From: Bacillus sp. 2B10
GTDB taxonomy: Bacteria > Pseudomonadota > Alphaproteobacteria > Sphingomonadales > Sphingomonadaceae
Length of the DNA stretch: 64,000 nucleotides
Assembly (NCBI GenBank): GCA_003946805.1
Contig: RPSH01000005.1
Location: forward strand, 79,733-143,732
Direction of reading: 5' to 3'
The notes under the pieces are model-generated. The model made no database searches. It was not told the origin of the DNA and was given only the letters and a program-made list of their open reading frames with translations. Shown one piece after another: positions 56,125-64,000 of the stretch (the first letter of the stretch is position 1; each line of letters starts with the position of its first letter). The translations under genes were made by a program, and so were the position numbers.

Positions 56125-57078
56125 ATGGTCCCGGCTCTCGATATATTGCGCGCTGCAAGCGACGCCACCCGGTTGCGGGTGCTGTGTCTGCTCCGCTCGA
56201 TGGAGCTGTCGGTCGGCGAACTCGCGCAGGTGCTGGAACAGAGCCAACCCCGCGTCAGTCGCCATATCAAGATCCTGTGCGACGCCGGACTAGCGGTACG
56301 GCGCAAGGAAGGTAGCTGGGTCTTCGTCGCGCTGGGGCATCCCGCAGTCGTCCGGCCATTGCTCGATGCGCTCGACGCATGGACCGTGCCCGACGATGCG
56401 CTGCTGCGTGCCGACGGGGTGCGGCTGTCGGAGGTCCGTGCCGACCGGGCAACGGCGGCGGCGGCGTGGTTCGAGGCGCATGCCGGCGACTGGGATGCGA
56501 TCCGGTCGTTGCACGTCGCCGAGGAACAGGTCGAGGCGGCGATGCTGGCGGCGCTGGGATCGGCGCGGATCGACCTGCTGGTCGATATCGGCACCGGCAC
56601 CGGGCGGATGCTGGAACTGTTCGCCCCGCTGGCGGCGCAGGCGATCGGGATCGACCGCTCGTCGGAAATGCTGCGGCTGGCGCGCGCGAAGCTGACCGAG
56701 CGCGGGCTGGACCATGCCGAGCTGCGCCAGGCCGATATCCTCGCGCTGCCGATTGATAGCGCGGTGGCGGGGGCGGCGGTGCTGCACCATGTGCTGCATT
56801 TCGTGCAGCATCCCGGTGCCGCCATTGCCGAGGCGGCACGCGTGCTGCGCCCCGGCGGACGGTTGCTGATCTGCGACTTCGCGCCGCACGAGCGCGAGGA
56901 ATTACGGGTGCGCGACGCCCATGCGCGACTGGGCTTTTCGGACGAACAGATGCTGGGGTGGTTCGGGGATGCCGGGTTGGCGCCGGTATCGATCGAGACG
57001 CTGGGCGGCGGCGAGTTGACCGTGAAGCTGTGGATGGCGCGGCGCGCCTATGACGTACAAGAGGTGAAGGCGGCATGA
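56125..57078 (+). CDS. ArsR-family regulator fused to SAM methyltransferase domain (SahR-like)
   Basis: The 317-residue protein has an ArsR winged HTH (LDILRAASDATRLRVLCLLR, SVGELAQVLEQSQPRVSRHIKIL, AGLAVRRKEGSWVFVAL). From about residue 145 a class I SAM-dependent methyltransferase fold follows (LVDIGTGTGRMLELFAPLAA, IGIDRSSEMLRLARAKL, RVLRPGGRLLICDF). The fold may serve as a SAM/SAH sensor rather than an enzyme. It probably represses the operon when SAH or SAM is sufficient. It overlaps metF by ATGA and has a matching palindrome before its start. Confidence 0.8.
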   Translation: MVPALDILRAASDATRLRVLCLLRSMELSVGELAQVLEQSQPRVSRHIKILCDAGLAVRRKEGSWVFVALGHPAVVRPLLDALDAWTVPDDALLRADGVRLSEVRADRATAAAAWFEAHAGDWDAIRSLHVAEEQVEAAMLAALGSARIDLLVDIGTGTGRMLELFAPLAAQAIGIDRSSEMLRLARAKLTERGLDHAELRQADILALPIDSAVAGAAVLHHVLHFVQHPGAAIAEAARVLRPGGRLLICDFAPHEREELRVRDAHARLGFSDEQMLGWFGDAGLAPVSIETLGGGELTVKLWMARRAYDVQEVKAA

Positions 57079-58016
57079 CTCCTACCATTTCTGACCTCGA
57101 AGAAGCGCGCCGCGCGCTGGATGCGCCGTTGTTCGCGGATCTTGCCGGCGATTGTGCGGTCAGCTTCGAATTCTTCCCGCCCAAGACCGAGAAGATGGAA
57201 GCGGCGCTGTGGGAAACGGTGCGTGCGCTGGAGCCGCTGGCGCCGAAGTTCGTCAGCGTCACCTATGGCGCGGGCGGTTCGACGCGCGAGCGGACCCATG
57301 CCACCGTCGCGCGGATCGCGCGCGATACGTCGATGCCGGCGGCGGCGCACCTGACCTGTGTCGAGGCAAGCCGGGCGGAGATCGATCAGGTCGCGCAGGA
57401 ATATTGGGCAGCGGGCGTGCGGCACATCGTCGCGCTGCGCGGCGACCCGCCGACCATGGGGCAGAAGTTCGTCGCCCATCCCGATGGCTATGAAAATGCC
57501 GCCGCGCTGGTCGCGGGATTGCAGAAGCTGCATCCGTTCGAGATTTCGGTCGCGGCCTATCCCGAATGCCATCCGGATTCGGAACACCAGTCGGCCGATC
57601 TCGACAATCTTCGCGCCAAGATCGATGCCGGGGCGACCCGCGCGATCACGCAGTTCTTCTTCACGCCCGAAGCATTCTTCCGCTTTCGCGACGCGGCGGC
57701 GGCGGCCGGCATCACGGCCGATCTGGTGCCGGGCATCCTGCCGGTGTCGAACGTGGCGCAAGTGCGCAAATTCGCCGGCATGTGCGGGGCGGCGATCCCG
57801 GCATGGATGGACCGCCTGTTCGAGGGGCTGGACGACCATCCCGGCGCGCGCGCGCTGGTCGCGGCGACGGTCGCGGCGGAGATGTGCCGCAAGCTCTATG
57901 CCGGCGGGGTGCGCGACTTCCATTTCTACACGCTCAACCGCGCCGAGCTGTCCTACGCGATCTGCCATCTGATGGGGCTCCGGCCCAAGGCGAAGCCGGT
58001 CGCCGTGGCGGCCTGA
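57075..58016 (+). CDS. metF: Methylenetetrahydrofolate reductase
   Basis: The 313-residue FAD enzyme reduces 5,10-methylene-THF to 5-methyl-THF, the methyl donor for MetH. Conserved parts are VSFEFFPPKTEKMEAALWE, FVSVTYGAGGSTRERTH, HLTCVEASR, HIVALRGDPP and TRAITQFFFTPEAFFRFRD. Full length. It is coupled to the regulator upstream and followed by metH. Confidence 0.95.
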   Translation: MTPTISDLEEARRALDAPLFADLAGDCAVSFEFFPPKTEKMEAALWETVRALEPLAPKFVSVTYGAGGSTRERTHATVARIARDTSMPAAAHLTCVEASRAEIDQVAQEYWAAGVRHIVALRGDPPTMGQKFVAHPDGYENAAALVAGLQKLHPFEISVAAYPECHPDSEHQSADLDNLRAKIDAGATRAITQFFFTPEAFFRFRDAAAAAGITADLVPGILPVSNVAQVRKFAGMCGAAIPAWMDRLFEGLDDHPGARALVAATVAAEMCRKLYAGGVRDFHFYTLNRAELSYAICHLMGLRPKAKPVAVAA

Positions 58017-58042
58017 CACGAACGGTTTTGGGGAAGAACGAC

Positions 58043-59092
58043 ATGACCGATGCCCGCGAACGCCTGAACGCCGAAGCCGCCAAGCGCGTGCTCATCACCG
58101 ATGGCGCCTTCGGTACCGAAATCCAGAACTGGAAGCTGTCCGAGGCCGACTATGCGGGCAGCCTGACGCTGGGCCATGACCAGAAGGGCAATAACGACAT
58201 CCTCGCGATCACCAGGCCAGAGGTGCCGGAAACGATCACCCGCGCCTATCTCGACGCCGGGTCGGATATCGTGTCGACCAACACGTTCAGCGCCAACCTG
58301 ATCAGCCAGGCCGATTACGGTGCCGAGGCGCTGGTCGCCGACATCAACATCGAAAGCGCGAAGATCGCTCGCCGCCTTGCCGACGACTATGCCGCGCGCG
58401 ACGGGCGGCCGCGCTTCGTGGCGGGGGCGATCGGCCCGACCAACAAGACGCTGTCGCTGAGCCCGGACGTCAACGATCCCGGCTATCGCGAGATCGACTT
58501 CGATTATCTCAAGGGTGTGTACCGAGAGCAGATTGATGCGCTGGTGAGCGGCGGCATCGACTTCGTGCTGATCGAGACGGTGTTCGACACGTTGAACGCC
58601 AAGGCCGGCGTGCTGGCGGCGATCGAGGCGGGGCAGGCGCTGGGCCGCGACCTGCCGATCATGCTGTCGATGACGCTGACCGACTTGTCGGGACGCAACC
58701 TGTCAGGGCATACCGTCGAGGCGTTCTGGCACGCGATCCGCCATGCGAAGCCGGTAACGATCGGGCTGAACTGTTCGTTCGGCGCGGAGCAGCTGCGGCC
58801 GCACGTCAAGACGCTGAGCGAGATCTGCGATACGCTCATCATGGTCTATCCCAATGCCGGCCTGCCCAACGAGCTGGGCGCCTATGACGAGGCGCCGGCG
58901 ACGACCGCAGCGCTGGTCGGCGACTGGGCGGATCATGGGCAGGTCAACGTGCTGGGCGGCTGCTGCGGTTCGACACCGGCGCATATCAAGGCGATGGCCG
59001 AACGGGTGAAGGGCATTGCGCCGCGCAAGGTGCCGGGCGTGCCGGTGCAGACGCGGCTCGCCGGGCTGGAACCGTTCACGATGGCGGCGTAA
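58043..59092 (+). CDS. metH: Methionine synthase, homocysteine-binding part
   Basis: The 349-residue protein is the N-terminal homocysteine S-methyltransferase domain of cobalamin-dependent MetH as a separate polypeptide. It has DGAFGTEIQNWKLSEADY, VSTNTFSANLISQADYG and the three zinc-binding cysteines in LNCSFGAEQ (near 243) and LGGCCGSTPAH (near 308-309). It presents zinc-bound homocysteine for methylation. The remaining domains are in the next gene, after a 163-bp gap with an inverted repeat. This division is common in sphingomonads, so it is not decay. Confidence 0.92.
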   Translation: MTDARERLNAEAAKRVLITDGAFGTEIQNWKLSEADYAGSLTLGHDQKGNNDILAITRPEVPETITRAYLDAGSDIVSTNTFSANLISQADYGAEALVADINIESAKIARRLADDYAARDGRPRFVAGAIGPTNKTLSLSPDVNDPGYREIDFDYLKGVYREQIDALVSGGIDFVLIETVFDTLNAKAGVLAAIEAGQALGRDLPIMLSMTLTDLSGRNLSGHTVEAFWHAIRHAKPVTIGLNCSFGAEQLRPHVKTLSEICDTLIMVYPNAGLPNELGAYDEAPATTAALVGDWADHGQVNVLGGCCGSTPAHIKAMAERVKGIAPRKVPGVPVQTRLAGLEPFTMAA

Positions 59093-59104
59093 GGGCCGCG
59101 AAAA

Positions 59105-59244
59105 GATCCTCCCCGGCACGGGGAGGGGGACCATGCGCAGCATGGTGGAGGGGGGTCTTCACCATCGCCATCGTTTCATTTGTGGAGACCCCCCTCCACC
59201 ACCGCCTATCGGCGGCGGTCCCCCTCCCCGTGCCGGGGAGGATC
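59105..59244. repeat. Nested inverted repeat between the two metH genes
   Basis: Outer arms of 28 nt (59105-59132 and 59217-59244) are perfect inverse complements, starting GATCCTCCCCGGCACGGGGA. Inner arms of 15 nt (59144-59158 and 59186-59200, GGTGGAGGGGGGTCT) are also perfect. The whole gap folds into one long hairpin with bulges. It contains no gene. Confidence 0.85.
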
Positions 59245-59255
59245 GGAAGATATAA

Positions 59256-61946
<2,691 letters not shown>

Positions 61947-62708
61947 GGACGTCCAGCAGCCGGTCGCAGAGCCAGTCCGGGTCGCCGGGGCGGGCGAAGC
62001 TGTGGCTGGCGGTGTCGCGGTGGTGGAGGGGGATGCGGCGGCGCAGGGCCGATAGTTGGCGAAGGTGCCACGCATCGACGAAGGCGATCGCGGTGTGGTC
62101 GCCGGTGGCCAGCAGGATTTCGGTAGGGATTCCAGAAGCCAGGGCCGCGGCGAAGCGGGCGGTCAGATCGCCGGGGCCGGTCGGGGCGCGGGCGATGGTT
62201 GCCAATCCTGCCTTCAAGCGGCTGAAGTTGACGCCGCCGGTGAGCAGACGCCGCCATGCCGCAGGCGAAGCCAGCCGAGCGGCATAGGTCGCGCGGATCG
62301 CGGCGGGCGGCGGCAGGTCGCCCGCAGGCTCGACGATCCAGGGGTTTGCGAGGACCAGCCGGTCGATTCCGGTGTCGGCGTGAAACAGGGCGAGCGCGGT
62401 CGCGGCGTCGCAATTGCCGAATGCCAACATCCGCGTAACCCCGGTCCGGTCGCGCAGCGCGGCGGCGGCGGCGGCGATGTCGGGACCGCTCGACCGGAAG
62501 CTGCCATTGGTGCCGGTCGAATCGCCGATGCCGCGGCGGTCGAAGCGCAGCACCGGATAGCCCGCGCCGGCAATGGCGGCGGCCAGCAGCGCCATGCCGC
62601 GATGCGCGCCGATGCGCAGTTCGTTGCCGCCCGACACGATCAGCAGGCCGGTGGTGCCCGGCGCATCGTCGAGCGTCGCGGCGAGCGTTTCACCGGCACA
62701 GGGGAAGG

Positions 62709-63371
62709 TCACCAGCCGACGCATGCGCGGCTCCAGGCGGCGAGGTCGTCGGCGAGCAGGGCGACGAGCGCCGGGTCGTCGCCGGGTTCCGACCGGCGCC
62801 ACAGCGGCGCGGCGTCGAGGCGCAGGTCGGCATGGTCGGGATCGGTGCCGAGCCGGACGATGCGCAGCGGATGGGCGGCGTCGGGGACGGCGGCGGCAAG
62901 ATCGGAGAGCAGCGGGCCGGCGATCCGGTTGCCGGCGATCTCGACGACCGGCGCGCCGCGGTCGATCCCGCCCGCGACCCGCGCCAGCTCGCGCACCATC
63001 CGGTCGCCGGGCTGCGGGGCAAGCTGCCAGCGGCCCGCGACGGCGGCATCGGTGTCGAGCAGGACGGCGGCGCGAATCGCGGCGCTGATGACCGGGCGGT
63101 CGGTGGCCTCGACCAGCGCGGTGACCGCCGAACGCCAGTCGCCCAGCGTCACGGCGTCGGTCGCCAGCAGGCTTTCCCCCTGTCCCGGCAGGTCGGGCAG
63201 CATCCCGGCGATGCCGCGATCGGCGAGCGCGCGCAACAGCCCGACGGCGAAGGTCCGCAGGCGGTTCGCTTCCTCGAACGGGGGCAGCAGCAGCAGGACG
63301 ACCGGACCGGTATCGGGGCCGAAGCGCCATAGCGCCTCATGTCCGCCGGGCCAGTCGTAGCGGTCGATCAA
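62709..63371 (-). CDS. Exosortase A system-associated hydrolase 2
   Basis: The 220-residue protein resembles TIGR03101-type hydrolases: VVLLLLPPFEEANRLRTFAVGLLRALADRG, MLPDLPGQGESL. It has the alpha/beta hydrolase oxyanion region, but no clear GXSXG nucleophile is visible, so it may be shortened or non-catalytic. It is encoded between the ACP and hydrolase 1 with overlaps at both ends. Confidence 0.72.
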   Translation of the reverse strand: MIDRYDWPGGHEALWRFGPDTGPVVLLLLPPFEEANRLRTFAVGLLRALADRGIAGMLPDLPGQGESLLATDAVTLGDWRSAVTALVEATDRPVISAAIRAAVLLDTDAAVAGRWQLAPQPGDRMVRELARVAGGIDRGAPVVEIAGNRIAGPLLSDLAAAVPDAAHPLRIVRLGTDPDHADLRLDAAPLWRRSEPGDDPALVALLADDLAAWSRACVGW

Positions 63372-63640
63372 GCGCGCGCCTTGGCGTTGGCGAAGGCGAC
63401 CAGCGAGCCGAAGCTCTCCAGCGTATCGCCGTCGATATCGTCGTCCTCGATCAGGATGCCGAGGCGGTCCTCGATCTCGGTCAGGACGCCGGCCACCGCC
63501 ATCGAATCGAGTTCGGGAAGCGCGCCGAACAGCGGCGTCGCATCGTCGAACGCCGCCACCCGTGCGTCGGACAGGCCCAGTACGTCACGCAACACCGCGC
63601 GCACGGTTTCCTCGATCGACGCCGAACCGGTCTGAACCAC
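63368..63640 (-). CDS. Acyl carrier protein (exosortase A-associated type)
   Basis: The 90-residue protein has the ACP fold with phosphopantetheine site PELDSMAVAGVL (Ser46). It is more acidic and slightly longer than housekeeping AcpP. It begins the leftward operon with the two hydrolases (ATGA overlap with hydrolase 2), as in exosortase/EPS clusters. It probably carries an acyl or amino-acyl group for that pathway. Confidence 0.83.
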   Translation of the reverse strand: MVQTGSASIEETVRAVLRDVLGLSDARVAAFDDATPLFGALPELDSMAVAGVLTEIEDRLGILIEDDDIDGDTLESFGSLVAFANAKARA

Positions 63641-63762
63641 TACTCACTCCCCTGCTGGTGGGGGACGTTTAGGGGGTGCGGACGGTGCTGCCAAGCGGGG
63701 GGCGCTGGTTCAGATGTGCCCGTTCCGGGGATAGGGGCGAGGGTCGATCCTCGCGCGCTTCC

Positions 63763-63850
63763 TACCCCGGCGGCAGCCGGGGCCCAGTTGAGGCAGGGCG
63801 ACGACTGCTCGCTAACAGCGCCCGACTGGGCCCCGGCCTTCGTCGGGGTA
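63763..63850. repeat. Paired palindromic repeat (family A)
   Basis: TACCCCGGCGGCAGCCGGGG with CCCAGT and the mirror ACTGGGCCCCGGCCTTCGTC ending GGGGTA form a composite hairpin, like that at 46601. It lies in the gene-free end 63641-64000, where I see no gene. Confidence 0.75.
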
Positions 63851-63888
63851 CGGGGGTGGTGAGGCGGGCTTTCACGGCCACGCAGGTC

Positions 63889-63972
63889 GTATCCCCGCGG
63901 AGGCGGGGATCCAGGGTTATTTCGCGGAGCGGTAGTCTGTCTGGCTCTGGACCCCCGCCTGCGCGGGGGTAC
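63889..63972. repeat. Paired palindromic repeat (family B)
   Basis: GTATCCCCGCGGAGGCGGGG followed by ATCCAG, and the mirror CTGGACCCCCGCCTGCGCGG ending GGGTAC, form a composite hairpin like that at 31938-32015. Confidence 0.75.
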
Positions 63973-64000
63973 GATGCGTTTTGGGGGGTAGGGGTTGGGG

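Noticed and set aside
57979..58042. SAM or SAH riboswitch near metF/metH
   Set aside because: The gap is too short and no riboswitch core was seen; the palindrome before the regulator explains control better.

Overview
The window looks like chromosomal DNA of a sphingomonad (Alphaproteobacteria, Sphingomonadales; Sphingomonas or a close relative). The signs are very high GC with GC-rich third codon positions, two TonB-dependent receptors, an exosortase A-associated ACP/hydrolase cluster, a MetH divided into two proteins, possible EcfG-type promoters and repeated REP-like hairpins. This is inferred from gene content only; no database search was possible.

Region 1 (1-4684) is the end of a decayed integrative conjugative element. 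Remnants of trbK-alt, trbL, trbF, trbG and trbI carry two internal deletions. DUF2274, a small hypothetical gene, a MarR-like HTH regulator and a large serine recombinase follow. The recombinase frame runs into the 3' end of a host tRNA-Ser(CGA), which marks the probable attachment site.

Region 2 (4700-22330) holds hspQ and an iron-uptake pair (a PepSY/flavodoxin/FNR reductase fusion divergent from a TonB receptor). It also holds an Arg-rich secreted protein and a C4-dicarboxylate block of malic enzyme, outer-membrane barrel, DctA and the DctB/DctD two-component system. DctD lacks the GAFTGA loop. Two tandem Tat-exported ferritin-like proteins follow, with a Crp/Fnr regulator on each side.

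Region 3 (22469-31716) is a tightly overlapped cytochrome c maturation operon (ccmC-D-E-F-G-H-I), a small DUF3072 gene, a second dicarboxylate/amino-acid symporter and alaS.

Region 4 (32025-46504) is a polysaccharide utilisation locus for rhamnogalacturonan-I pectin: GH105, GH35, L-rhamnose mutarotase, SGNH acetylesterase and PL11 lyase on the minus strand, then a TonB receptor, a DUF6250 lipoprotein and a PL26/YetA-like exo-lyase on the plus strand. A similar motif lies in front of both minus-strand transcripts.

Region 5 (46505-64000) carries kup with a 2H RNA-ligase-like gene, tRNA-Met(CAT), a YadA-like trimeric autotransporter, trxB, an aldo/keto reductase, two small lipoproteins, and a methionine-cycle operon (ArsR-methyltransferase regulator, metF, metH in two parts). 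It ends with the exosortase-associated ACP and two hydrolases. Gaps contain mainly inverted repeats.
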